From JANLSO01 sp031362405 (GTDB lineage Bacteria > Actinomycetota > Thermoleophilia > Miltoncostaeales > Miltoncostaeaceae), in the NCBI GenBank assembly GCA_031362405.1, contig JANLSO010000064.1:1-43392 (forward strand): a stretch of DNA of 43,392 nucleotides. Direction: 5' to 3'. The notes under the pieces were generated by a model, which saw only the letters and a list, made by a program, of their open reading frames with translations, was not told the origin of the DNA and did no database searches. Of the stretch, positions 1-8,860 are shown in pieces. Within the stretch, counting starts at the first letter, position 1. The number at the start of each line of letters is the position of its first letter. Both the position numbers and the translations under genes were made by a program.

Positions 1-13
1 AACTCAAGCCGAA

Positions 14-323
14 TCACGCCGCTGCTCTGTTCCCTGCCCGGCGGGCGCGGCGCGTCTCGTCCCGAAGGTGCGCCTCCAGCTCGTCCCGAGCGATCAGCGT
101 GCGGTTCCCGTCGTTGATGCGGGTGAGGAGCCCTTCGGACAGCAGATCGTCGCTGCGCTGGCGCCTGGGTGCGTAGGAACGCGGCGGCCCCGGTGATGGT
201 CAGATAGGGCGACTCGTTTGCGGCGGGCGCGACCTGGGCGGCGATGATCTCGGCGGCCCGTTCAGCGGTCTGCTCTATCTGTTCGGCCGAGAGCTCGACG
301 CTGAGGCGAAGGGGCGCGGTCAC
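14..323 (-). pseudogene. Frameshifted excisionase / MerR-like helix-turn-helix gene
   Basis: Reading the minus strand from a GTG at 323 gives a protein beginning VTAPLRLSVELSAEQIE and reaching SPYLTITGAAAFLRTQ. This is the start of the excisionase-type winged-helix domain found in phage excisionases and short actinobacterial DNA-binding proteins. The rest of the domain (RQRSDDLLSEGLLTRI, then NDGNRTLIARDELEAHL) is in another frame and stops at TGA 14-16. One surplus base near position 164 accounts for the break. AAGGGA upstream of the GTG is a plausible ribosome site. About 100 residues would result if the frame were restored, normal for the family. Either the gene is decayed or the assembly carries a one-base error. 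The original role, DNA binding, is inferred from the domain only. Confidence 0.65.
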
Positions 324-640
324 GTGCGTCCCTTCGCGAATCGACGTAGGCGAGTAGCCGCCTACGTCTCGTCATGGCACGAGGGGGCGCGATTACGGAT
401 GACACCTCGCAAACTGCGGTCGTTGCGAACTTCTTTCGCGAGTGGTGGACGTGATTGGCGCGCATCGCGGGTCGATTCCGACTTCCGCGCCATGCCACCG
501 CGCTTGACCTTTGGCAGCTCAGCGACGGATGCTGGCGATATCGCAAGCTTCCGGCATAGCGATGGCCCTCGAGTGACCGAGTCTGCGTCGCTTCGGCGAG
601 GCTTGGCTGGCGACCTCCGTGCTGGCCTTGAGGTGTTGCC
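324..640. other. Intergenic, no gene seen
   Basis: This stretch separates the broken helix-turn-helix gene from the rightward gene at 641. Open frames exist on both strands, but they are arginine-rich GC artefacts without domain-like sequence. The only functional signal seen is a GAGG at about 629-633 that serves as the ribosome site of the next gene. Confidence 0.5.
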
Positions 641-2686
641 GTGACGTGCTGGCCGCCGTGCTCGGCGTGGTGCGTGTGCGTGAACGATCAATGCCAGCCG
701 GCGCCTCTCGTGACGAACGCCGTTCGGATTCGGACCCTCGACGGACGGTACCTGCAGGCCCTCAACGGCGGGGGTGGCTTTCTCGCGCCCGTGGTGTCCA
801 ACGTTCCCGGCACATGGGAGACGTTTCTTTTTGAGCCGCCGACGGTCTGGCCGCTGACAAGCGGCGCGCAGATCGCCTTGCGCCACGTCACCGGCACGTG
901 GGGGCCAGAGTCGGGGCCAAGCCCCCTCTTCGGTTCGGTGCTGGTGCGGGTCGATCATGGCGTCCGCAGTCTCCCTCGAAAGAGCAAGAAGGATCCGCAG
1001 CTGGTCACCTACCAGATTGGCGGTGCGAACGAGTCGGTACTTGTGAACGCCGGCTTCGACGCGGGATACCCCGCGTACCCTGGTAGGAACAAGGACAGCA
1101 CCGAGTGGATCTTTACGCTCACCAAGATCGTGGGCGGCGTCGTCGCGCCCGGCGGGACGGCGATCGTCAACGGCGACCAGGTCACCTTCAGCTTCAGCTC
1201 CCTCAACCCCGCCGAGCCGATCCGCGCCTGGCGGTTGCGCGACGACGTCAGCCCTGCACGCATCGACGGTGACGCCGTCCCCGGCGGGGCCCTTGCCCCG
1301 TCGGTCTTCGTGGTGGAGTTTAACGAGGTCCGGCCTGGGCTCGGCTGGCGGCCCGCCGCAGCGCCGTGCCAGTCGTGCGCCGGTGTGACCGCCCAGGTGA
1401 CCCGTCGCGTTGACGGGCGCGGCATCGCCGGAGCCCAGGTGATCGCTCTCCCGCCCCGAGAGCCGTTCTCAGGAACGACCCCGCCGGCGCCCGCGGGAGG
1501 CGTGCCGGACGGGCGTGTCGCTGTGAGCGCGTTCATCGATGGTGCCAACCGAAGCTGCGTCCCGGCGGGAGAGATCCGCCTCCAGGCGACGGCCGACCGC
1601 TATCAGACGTCCACGGTAACGGCGCAGGTGCCCGCCCAGGGGCAGATCGTCGTGCCGATCCCGATGGACTGCACGCCGGTCTCGGGAAAGGTGATCGACC
1701 AGGTCGGCAGCGCGGTGGCGGGCGCGTTCGTGTTCCTGCGTGCCCAGAACGGGATGCCCCTGCGCGACGAGAGCGGCAACCCGTACTCGGTCAAGACCGA
1801 CCTGAACGGAAAATTCACTTTCGCGTGCGTGCCTCACGGGTTCGTGAAGGTGACCACCGCCGCTGATCCCTCGGCCTCCCAGTCGAAGACCATCGGCCCG
1901 GAGGGCTGGACCGACGTCGTGCTGATCGTCCAGGCCACCGCCGGGAGCCTGAAGGTGGTGGTCGTCGACCAGGTCACCGGGCAGCCGATCGCGGGCGCGC
2001 AGGTGATCGTGACCACTCCGGACGGCGTCGACCACGTCGGTACCACCGACGCCAACGGAGAGGTGACCTTCCCCGGCCTGCGCCCCGCCGGGATGGGCTC
2101 GATCATCGTCACCGCCACTGGGTATCAGCCCGCGTTCCCGCCGGTGGACATCCCGGTCACCGGGTCGCGCACGGTCACCGTCCCGCTCGTCCCGGACGTC
2201 ACGGTGCAGTTCCCGACCGCCTTCGTCATCCAGCTGGACTGGGGTGTCACCCCCAGAGACCTCGACCTTCACTGCTCCGGACCCGACCAGGCCGGCGGCC
2301 GATTCCACTGCTACTACGACGCCGCGCTCCTGACCGTCGCATACGTGGCGCTCGATGCCGACGACATCACCGGCACCGGGCCTGAGCGGATCACCATCAG
2401 CCAGGTGGCCGGCGCGTTCGTGCCCGGCGCCTACCACGTCTGGGTGCATCAGTTCGCCAACGCACCCCCACCGGGCCTCGACGTGTCCGGCGCCTCAGTG
2501 ACGTTGCTGAGCCTCGATGGGATGAGCCTGCCCACCCAGCTCGGCCGTTGGGACGTCGTCAACGCCCCGGGTGCTCCCAACCGGATCTGGTCGGTAATCC
2601 AGTTCACCATCAACGCCCAGGGCACGGTCACCGCGACGAATGTGGTGAACGCCTACCAGGCCGGCACCAACACGACCGTCCTGTAG
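641..2686 (+). CDS. Multi-domain beta-sandwich protein (fascin-like, carboxypeptidase-regulatory-like and YfaP-like domains)
   Basis: The 681-residue protein starts at GTG 641 with GAGG seven bases upstream. Residues about 28-130 (RIRTLDGRYLQAL, then WETFLFEPP) look like a fascin/beta-trefoil fold. Residues about 250-345, 347-430 and 435-525 look like three carboxypeptidase-regulatory or CnaB-like sandwiches, with signatures GRGIAGAQVIA, VSGKVIDQVGSAVAGAFV and VVDQVTGQPIAGAQV plus TDANGEVTFPGL. The C-terminal part (IQLDWGVTPRDLDLHCSGP, YHVWVHQF) resembles the YfaP/COG4676 domain. There is no signal peptide. The N-terminus is instead Cys/Trp-rich (TCWPPCSAWCVCVNDQC), which is unusual for domains normally found outside the cell. 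The gene at 2698 follows after 11 bases and is probably co-transcribed. The domains suggest binding or scaffolding; the function is unknown. Confidence 0.75.
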   Translation: MTCWPPCSAWCVCVNDQCQPAPLVTNAVRIRTLDGRYLQALNGGGGFLAPVVSNVPGTWETFLFEPPTVWPLTSGAQIALRHVTGTWGPESGPSPLFGSVLVRVDHGVRSLPRKSKKDPQLVTYQIGGANESVLVNAGFDAGYPAYPGRNKDSTEWIFTLTKIVGGVVAPGGTAIVNGDQVTFSFSSLNPAEPIRAWRLRDDVSPARIDGDAVPGGALAPSVFVVEFNEVRPGLGWRPAAAPCQSCAGVTAQVTRRVDGRGIAGAQVIALPPREPFSGTTPPAPAGGVPDGRVAVSAFIDGANRSCVPAGEIRLQATADRYQTSTVTAQVPAQGQIVVPIPMDCTPVSGKVIDQVGSAVAGAFVFLRAQNGMPLRDESGNPYSVKTDLNGKFTFACVPHGFVKVTTAADPSASQSKTIGPEGWTDVVLIVQATAGSLKVVVVDQVTGQPIAGAQVIVTTPDGVDHVGTTDANGEVTFPGLRPAGMGSIIVTATGYQPAFPPVDIPVTGSRTVTVPLVPDVTVQFPTAFVIQLDWGVTPRDLDLHCSGPDQAGGRFHCYYDAALLTVAYVALDADDITGTGPERITISQVAGAFVPGAYHVWVHQFANAPPPGLDVSGASVTLLSLDGMSLPTQLGRWDVVNAPGAPNRIWSVIQFTINAQGTVTATNVVNAYQAGTNTTVL

Positions 2687-2697
2687 AGAGGGCACTC

Positions 2698-3264
2698 ATG
2701 GAGCCGCCACACACCCCAGAGGTCCACCTCGATTCCCTCGCGCCTCACGTCGCCCAGCACGAGACCGAGTTCGAACTGCTGGCCGCTCAAGCCCAGGCCC
2801 TCGACGCGGAACTCGCCGCGGCCGGTGGCGCCTCAAAGCCCCGCCGGGCCACCAAGGCAAAGGCGGGCACGAAAGCGACCAAAAAGACTTCCAAGCAGGG
2901 ACCCGCGGCCGAGGAGCCTTCGGCAAAGAATCCACCAGACCAAGCGACTCTACGTGCCGAACGCGAACGGGTCGAACGCAGCATCGCCACCCACAAAATG
3001 CTGATCGAGCTGGGCCGAAACGCACGGGTCGGAGCGGCGCTCGCCGAGGTCGCCGCCGATCGCCAGCTGGCACGTCTCGCAGCAGCCGACCCCGTCGGCT
3101 TCGCCGCCGAACGCGGCATCACCCTGCCCGAGAACATGCGCCTGCACATGGTGGTCGACGACTCCACCATGAGCCTGCGCATCAGCCACTACGACCCGGA
3201 CGTGCCGTTTGTGCTCGTCTGGACTCCCGAAGGCTTCCAACCCCCGGCGGAACACGAAACGTAG
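2698..3264 (+). CDS. Small protein of unknown function with Lys/Ala-rich linker
   Basis: The 188-residue protein starts at ATG 2698, 11 bases after the preceding stop. Residues 1-45 are likely helical (LDSLAPHVAQHETEF, LLAAQAQALDAELAAAGG). Residues about 47-85 form a histone-H1-like Lys/Ala/Pro stretch. Residues about 88-145 are again helical and charged. The C-terminus (DPVGFAAERGITLPENMRL, HMVVDDSTMSLRISHY) weakly recalls the fold of nitrile-hydratase-type leader peptides, where a helix is followed by a proline and beta strands, but no Gly-Gly-like cleavage site follows it. I do not recognise a family. Its close spacing behind the multi-domain gene suggests it works with that product, for example as a chaperone or tether. 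That is inference only. Confidence 0.65.
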   Translation: MEPPHTPEVHLDSLAPHVAQHETEFELLAAQAQALDAELAAAGGASKPRRATKAKAGTKATKKTSKQGPAAEEPSAKNPPDQATLRAERERVERSIATHKMLIELGRNARVGAALAEVAADRQLARLAAADPVGFAAERGITLPENMRLHMVVDDSTMSLRISHYDPDVPFVLVWTPEGFQPPAEHET

Positions 3265-3642
3265 GCGGCACAACCTCGCGACCTGGTGAGGAGACGCGGT
3301 GCTCAGGCGCCCCGGGGCGCGTCGACTCTCACCCGGCGGCACCACGCGACCGTCCCGAGACCGCGTTTTTGCCGTCACCAGGCAGGGCGGGTCCTCGCAG
3401 TTCCCCGCCATCGTCTCGACGTGGCGCCGCAGCGTCGACATGCAGGGATCGTCTCCTCGTTCGATTGTCGGAGACCCTTGACGGGGTAACGGGGGTAACA
3501 CCACTCGACCCCACGACGACACCCGACAACGCCAGTCCAGACCTACACTGGCCTTCACGCAGGAGCACGCCCTGCCCAAACCCCGCGACCGCCGCCGATC
3601 GAAGGATCCGAGGTGGGAGCACGGCCCGCGAGGAGAACGACC
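3265..3642. other. Intergenic with a perfect GC palindrome and possible terminator
   Basis: No gene is evident. Positions 3307-3320 form a perfect 14-base palindrome (GCGCCCCGGGGCGC). A wider pairing, CGCGGT at 3295-3300 with ACCGCG at 3360-3365, is followed by five T residues (3366-3370) and encloses the palindrome. This could be a rho-independent terminator for the 641-3264 unit. The long loop makes this uncertain. Confidence 0.35.
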
Positions 3643-4452
3643 GTGTGGATCTGTTCGACCTGCGCCGTCGAGCATGCCGAGGCACTCGAGGTGTGTGCCA
3701 TCTGTGCCGACGAGCGCCAGTGGGTGCCGGCCGCCGGGCAAGGGTGGACCACGCTCGAGGAGCTTGCCGCGGCCGGGCACACGGCGCGGGTGCGCGAGCT
3801 GGAGCCCGGCCTTTTCGGCGTCACCGTCGAGCCCGCGGTCGGCATCGGCCAGCAGTCCCACCTCGTGCGAACGCCCGCTGGCAACCTGCTCTGGGACCCG
3901 ACCGGCTACCTCGACGACCAGGCCGTACGGCAAGTCCGCGAACTGGGCGTGGTGGTGGCGATTGCGGCGAGCCACCCGCATATGTTCGGTGTACAGGTCG
4001 AGTGGAGTCGGGCGCTGGGCGGTGTACCGGTGCTGGTCGCCGAGCCGAACCTGGCGTGGGTCTCGCGGCCGGATCCCGCGATTCGTCCGTGGGCCATCAG
4101 GCTCGAGGTCGTGCCCGGGCTCACGCTCCTCCAGCTGGGCGGGCACTTCCCGGGTAGCGCGGTCGCGCACTGGGCGGCTGGTGCAGGCGGTAAGGGCGTG
4201 TTGCTCGGCTCGGACACGATCCAGTCGAATCCGGACCGGGCGTCGGTGACGTTTATGCGCAGCTACCCCAACCGGATTCCTCTCTCGGCGCCGGTGGTCG
4301 AACGGGTCACCAAGACCGTGGAGATGTTCTCGTTTGACCGCCTGTACGACAACTTTGGCGGCGCCATCGACAGCGATGCCCGCGCAGTCGTGCGCCGATC
4401 GGCCGACCGCTACATCGGCTGGGTAAGGGGCGACTTCGACGACCTCACGTGA
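3643..4452 (+). CDS. Zinc-ribbon metallo-beta-lactamase-fold hydrolase
   Basis: I chose GTG 3643 over the longer frame because AGGAG lies exactly seven bases upstream; this gives 269 residues. Residues 4-26 hold two CxxC pairs (CSTC and CAIC), forming a zinc ribbon ahead of the hydrolase. The rest matches a divergent metallo-beta-lactamase group. SHPHMFG replaces the usual HxHxDH, VEWSRAL follows, then GGHFPGS supplies the third histidine and LLGSDTIQ the bridging aspartate. The usual second aspartate of HxHxDH is missing, so the site may bind one metal or be altered. The substrate cannot be told. It stands alone in its orientation and is followed by 500 bases without a clear gene. Confidence 0.75.
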   Translation: MWICSTCAVEHAEALEVCAICADERQWVPAAGQGWTTLEELAAAGHTARVRELEPGLFGVTVEPAVGIGQQSHLVRTPAGNLLWDPTGYLDDQAVRQVRELGVVVAIAASHPHMFGVQVEWSRALGGVPVLVAEPNLAWVSRPDPAIRPWAIRLEVVPGLTLLQLGGHFPGSAVAHWAAGAGGKGVLLGSDTIQSNPDRASVTFMRSYPNRIPLSAPVVERVTKTVEMFSFDRLYDNFGGAIDSDARAVVRRSADRYIGWVRGDFDDLT

Positions 4453-4962
4453 CTGAGGGCGGCACCACATGAGAATCAGACGAGCAGAAGAACGCCCAAG
4501 GAGAGCGCCGGCCCGACGTCCGGGCTCGTCAACGCGCTCACAGCAGGCCGGTGGCGTGCTCGGCGTCCCGATCCTGGCCTTTGTCGCCAGAACGATCTCG
4601 AGAGCCTGCTGAGCCCACACACCGTGGACGCCGCCACCGTCAACATCGCCGGGCGGCGTGTCGTGGGTCGGGACGCCTTCGCCCCGGCCATGGCTGGCGC
4701 ACCGGCGTCACCGCTCAGCGACGTTCCGACCGCCGTGGGGATCCTCGACATCCGCCCGATCCCTCGCCAACGACCTCACGAAGTCCTCGCTGGGGTCGCG
4801 GGCGAAGCGAGCCAGCAATGATGTCGTCGGTCCGAGAAGTCGGGTGCGCCACTCCCCCGGAAGCGCCACCCAGCGGGGCCGATTACGTGCTGGCGGTGCT
4901 CTCTGTTCGCTGTTGCCTACCGCGAACCGCGCGTAGGGCCTGCCACGCCGTCGACCGTGCAT
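4453..4962. other. Non-coding or decayed stretch, no confident gene
   Basis: Frames here are short and disagree. A plus-strand stretch at 4624-4821 (VDAATVNIAGRRVVGRD) and a minus-strand stretch at 4708-4962 (GPTTSLLARFARDPSEDF) both read rather like protein, but neither has a start with a ribosome site or a recognisable family. This may be remnants of degraded genes. The region lies downstream of genes converging from both sides. Confidence 0.4.
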
Positions 4963-7900
4963 CTATCCGTCAAGGCGGTGATCACGAGAACGACTGGCCG
5001 CCAGATCGGCCTTTACCGGGCGCGAGGTGTTCTGCTCGGCGACCGAGGCGAGGATTGCCGTGATCGCCGGGTGACAGCTTCCGCATCCGGACCCCGCCCC
5101 CGTCGCCTCGGTGACCAACTCCAGGCGATCCGCACCCTGCTGGGCAGCTGCGACGATCAGCTCGCGCGGCACACCCGTGCACGCGCAGACCAGGCCGCGC
5201 GGATTTGGATCCTCAGACTCCGGTACGCCGGTCAGAATGCCGACGGGCACCGGCTCGCCCGTCCGCGCAAGCTCCGCCAGCCGTGTGCTCTCGCTGAGGT
5301 CACCGAACAGGATCACACCGATGAGCTGCCTGCCGCGCAGCACCAGCTTGCGGTAAGTGCCGGTGAGAGTGCTGGCCGAGACAACCTCGTCCTCCCCCTC
5401 GCCGGCGACGGGCTCGCCGACGCAGAACAGCTCGATGTCGGCCACTTTCAACCGCGTCGCTGACGCCGGGACATCAAGGGTGACCGGGACGCCCGCGATG
5501 GCGGCACCCGCAGCCCGAGCCTGCAGGAGGATCGGGGCCCACAGCCCGTGGACGACACCGCGGTGCTCGGCGCACTCACCCACCGCCCAGACCCCCGCCG
5601 CGCTCGTGCGCAGCTCGTCATCGACGACGATGCCCTTCTCGACCTGCAGGCCCGCGCGACGCGCGAGCTCTGCCTCCGGCCGGATCCCCACGGCGAACAC
5701 CACGAGGTCGGCCTCGATCTCCTGGCCAGACGCAAAGCGCAGCCCGGTGACCCCGTCGTCATCCCCGAGGATCTCGGTCGTCATGTGCTCGAGCAACACC
5801 CCGATCCCGAGCCGGCCATACGCGCGCTCGAGCAATTGGGCCGAGCCGACGTCGAGCTGCCGCTCCATCAGCCGGTCGGCGAGGTGGACGACCGACACGT
5901 CCATTCCGCGCTGGTTCAATGCGCGCGCGGCCTCCAACCCGAGCAGACCACCACCAATCACCAAGGCCCGGCGCGCGCGTCGCGACGCATCCAGGATCGC
6001 GTGGACGTCTTCGATGGTGCGCAACACGTGGACGCCGTCGTGGTGCAGCCCCGGAATCGGGGGCAGCACGGGACGCGAGCCGGTTGCCACCACCAGGGCG
6101 TCGTAGGGAATCGGTTCGCTCCCCGTGATCCGCACGAGCCGCTGGTCGGGGTCGACCGAACGCACCTCGGTGCCGATCCGCAGGTCGATGCCGTTTCTCT
6201 CGTACCACCGCGCGTCATGAAGCTGGAGCTCACTCTCACGCCGCACGCCGGCAAGGACATCCGAGAGCCCGATGCGGTCGTAGGGAGGCCGCGGCTCGCG
6301 GCCCACGATCGTGATCTGCCACGATGCGGTGGGAGCGTGGGCAAGAGCTGACTCGACAACAGCCAACGACGCGGGCCCGCCGCCCACCACGACCAGCCGA
6401 CGTCCCGACCCGGTCGCGCGCCGACCGGGGGCGGTGACCGCGGCGCGCTCGGCACGGACCGCACAGAACTTGAGTCCCGGCTGACGCGACACCGGATCGG
6501 TCTGACGGTGCAGGAGGTCGTTGACCGTGCCGGCCCCCGGGGCCGCGTGAAGCGCCCCCCAGTGGAAGGGTGCGAAAGCCGTGCCCTGGGGCAGTGTCGC
6601 GTCAAAGCGGGCTTTGAGAATCACTGTTCCGCGCCGTGAGGCCAGCCGCACGCGGTCCCCCTCGGCCACGCCTGCGCGCGCGGCGTCATCGGGATGCAAC
6701 TCGACGAACGGCTCGGGTTCGGCGGCCATGAGCGCCGGCGACTTGCCGGTGCGCGTCATGGTGTGCCACTGGCTCGCCACGCGTCCGCTGGTCAGAACAA
6801 GGGGGAACTCTTCGTTCGGCTCATCCGGGCTCTCTCCGGGCGGCGTCGCCTCGAGGCGGGCCCGACCGTCCTTCGACGCAAAGACGCCATCAGCGTAGAG
6901 CCGAGCGGTTCCGGGATGCGATGCGTCGGGGCACGGCCACTGCAGGCTGCCTTCGGTGCGCAGACGCGCGTGGCTGATGCCGGCCTGGTCGCAGGGGCGT
7001 CCCGCCGTTTGCGCCGCGAACTCGTCGTAGACGGCAGCCGCCGACGGCCAGGCGAAGTGTGACGCGAAACCCATCGCGGCGCCTACCCTCGCGAAAATAC
7101 GCCAGTCGGCAAGCGCATCCCCGGGGGGGTCGATCGCCGCCCTCACGAGAGTCACACGACGCTCGGAGTTTGTCATCGTGCCATCCTTTTCCGGCCATTG
7201 AGCGGCCGGCAGGACAAGGTGCGCGAGGGCCCCGGTCTCCGTGGGGTGGTAGGCGTCCTGGCAGACGACGAGTTCGGCTGTGCGCAGCGCCGCACGCGTC
7301 CGCGCGGCGTCCGGCATGCTCACGACCGGATTCGAGCCGCAGATCCAGATCGCTCGGAGCCGGCCGTCCTCGAGCGCGTCGAACAGATCCGTTGCCGGCA
7401 GACCGGGCTCGGGGGCGATACCCGCCGCGTCGTCCGGCAGGTTCCACAGGCGAGCAATCTCCTCGCGATCAACCGCCGAGGCGATCTTGCGGTAGCCCGG
7501 CAGCAGGTGCGCGAGGCCCCCGACCTCGCGACCCCCCATGGCGTTCGGCTGGCCGGTGAGCGACAGCGGCCCCGCGCCGGGGCGCCCGATCTGGCCGGTC
7601 GCCAGGCACAGGTTGATGATCGCCCGATTGGTCTTCGTGCCGTGGACCGACTGGTTGGCACCCATCGACCAGAGCGCCATTGCTCCGGCTGCGCCCGCGA
7701 ACTGGTGGGCCGCAGCGACGATATCCGACGCCGACACGCCGCAGACATCCTGTGCTCGGTCGGGAGGCCAGAGCACCGCCTCGGCCAGCGCCGCGTCGAT
7801 CCCCTGCGTGTGCGCGGCCAAGTACTGGCGATCGAGCATGCCTTCCCGCGCGATGACCTCGAGCATCGAGTTCAACAAGACCAGGTCGGTGCCCGGCCGC

Positions 7901-8547
7901 AGCCCGAGATGCAGGTCGGCCGCCGCCGCGGTGTCGGTGCGCCGGGGGTCGACCACGATCACCTTCGCGCCACGCTCCTGGGCGGCGCGGATGCGCATCC
8001 AGAGAATCGGATGACAGGCGGCGGCGTTGCTGCCGACCAGAAGCAGACAGTCGGCGACGTCGATGTCGGCGTAGCCGGGTGGCGGCCCGTCGGCCCCGAA
8101 GGCCCCGTCGTAGCCGGCCACGGCCGACGACATGCACAGACGCGAGTTCGCGTCGACGTTGTTGGTGCCCAGAAATCCCTTGGCGAGCTTGTTCGCGACG
8201 TAGTAGTCCTCGGTCAGCAGCTGCCCGGAGAGGTAGACGCCGATCGATCCCGGGCCGTGCTCAGCCCGGATGGCCGACAGTTTTTCGGCCAGCAGCGGGA
8301 TCGCTTCGTCCCAGCCCAGATTCTGGAAGCGCTCGTCGCGCGAGCCGCGCCAGAGAGGGGTGGTTGCGCGGTCGGCGCTGTGGACCGCGTCGGGCAACGC
8401 CACCGGCTTGGGGCATACACGGCCGGCGTTTACCGGGTGATCGAGGTCGCCGCGCACCGCCTGGAGGCGGCCATCGCGGACATCCGCCACGAGACCGCAG
8501 CCGACCCCGCAGTACGGGCAGCCGGTTTGGACGCTGTGAGTCTCCAT
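4963..8547 (-). CDS. nasA: Assimilatory nitrate reductase fused to FAD diaphorase and BFD-like [2Fe-2S] domain
   Basis: The 1194-residue protein would reduce nitrate to nitrite in the cytoplasm with NAD(P)H. Residues 10-45 carry the [4Fe-4S] ligands C10, C13, C17 and C45 (CPYCGVGC, RVCPK). C138 in NSRLCMSSA is the expected molybdenum ligand. MGANQSVHGTKTNRAIINL and the C-terminal molybdopterin-dinucleotide domain (LVLTSGRVASQWHTMTRTG) follow. From about residue 695 a pyridine-nucleotide FAD oxidoreductase begins (RLVVVGGGPASLA, VIGGGLLGLEAA). The end (VCACTGVPRELI, GCGSCHP) is a BFD-like [2Fe-2S] domain as in nitrite reductases. ATG 8547 is preferred; an in-frame TTG at 8571 would add 8 residues. 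No nitrite reductase is nearby. The nas name reflects the catalytic domain only. Confidence 0.92.
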   Translation of the reverse strand: METHSVQTGCPYCGVGCGLVADVRDGRLQAVRGDLDHPVNAGRVCPKPVALPDAVHSADRATTPLWRGSRDERFQNLGWDEAIPLLAEKLSAIRAEHGPGSIGVYLSGQLLTEDYYVANKLAKGFLGTNNVDANSRLCMSSAVAGYDGAFGADGPPPGYADIDVADCLLLVGSNAAACHPILWMRIRAAQERGAKVIVVDPRRTDTAAAADLHLGLRPGTDLVLLNSMLEVIAREGMLDRQYLAAHTQGIDAALAEAVLWPPDRAQDVCGVSASDIVAAAHQFAGAAGAMALWSMGANQSVHGTKTNRAIINLCLATGQIGRPGAGPLSLTGQPNAMGGREVGGLAHLLPGYRKIASAVDREEIARLWNLPDDAAGIAPEPGLPATDLFDALEDGRLRAIWICGSNPVVSMPDAARTRAALRTAELVVCQDAYHPTETGALAHLVLPAAQWPEKDGTMTNSERRVTLVRAAIDPPGDALADWRIFARVGAAMGFASHFAWPSAAAVYDEFAAQTAGRPCDQAGISHARLRTEGSLQWPCPDASHPGTARLYADGVFASKDGRARLEATPPGESPDEPNEEFPLVLTSGRVASQWHTMTRTGKSPALMAAEPEPFVELHPDDAARAGVAEGDRVRLASRRGTVILKARFDATLPQGTAFAPFHWGALHAAPGAGTVNDLLHRQTDPVSRQPGLKFCAVRAERAAVTAPGRRATGSGRRLVVVGGGPASLAVVESALAHAPTASWQITIVGREPRPPYDRIGLSDVLAGVRRESELQLHDARWYERNGIDLRIGTEVRSVDPDQRLVRITGSEPIPYDALVVATGSRPVLPPIPGLHHDGVHVLRTIEDVHAILDASRRARRALVIGGGLLGLEAARALNQRGMDVSVVHLADRLMERQLDVGSAQLLERAYGRLGIGVLLEHMTTEILGDDDGVTGLRFASGQEIEADLVVFAVGIRPEAELARRAGLQVEKGIVVDDELRTSAAGVWAVGECAEHRGVVHGLWAPILLQARAAGAAIAGVPVTLDVPASATRLKVADIELFCVGEPVAGEGEDEVVSASTLTGTYRKLVLRGRQLIGVILFGDLSESTRLAELARTGEPVPVGILTGVPESEDPNPRGLVCACTGVPRELIVAAAQQGADRLELVTEATGAGSGCGSCHPAITAILASVAEQNTSRPVKADLAASRSRDHRLDG

Positions 8548-8860
8548 CTGCGTGTCCCGTCTGTCGCGCAAGCTCTAGACCCGCACGGCCGCGACGCCAA
8601 GGAAGGCTGCGGCGAGGAGCGACGGCACATGGTCGGCGCGCCGGAAGTTGGTGAGGTGCATCGAGTGACCATCCGTGGTCGAAGTGACGTCCTTACGCCC
8701 TCTACATCGGCGACTGCCGGGGCCTTCTCAAGCGGCGTGCACACGAGCGGGCGTCGACACCTCGTCGCTCGGGCGGTCCTCTGCTCGTCCGCTGCTGCGC
8801 CGGTGGTGATGATCGGGCACCTCCGCTCAAGCGCATGAGCCCGGAGCCGATGACGTACTC
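8548..8860. other. Divergent intergenic region
   Basis: This region separates the leftward nitrate reductase and the rightward cyclic-di-GMP gene and must hold promoters for both. I see no gene with a recognisable product and no convincing inverted-repeat operator. GGAG at about 8843-8846 is a distant, weak ribosome site for the gene at 8861. Confidence 0.4.

Noticed and set aside
3307..3320. Perfect 14-base GC palindrome as a protein-binding site
   Set aside because: A self-complementary GC run is common in such DNA and no second copy was seen; noted only as part of a possible terminator.
7198..8838. A 546-codon plus-strand frame opposite the nitrate reductase
   Set aside because: It is antisense to a gene with full iron-sulfur and molybdenum motifs. 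The translation is Arg/Gly/Val-rich without any domain, a GC artefact.
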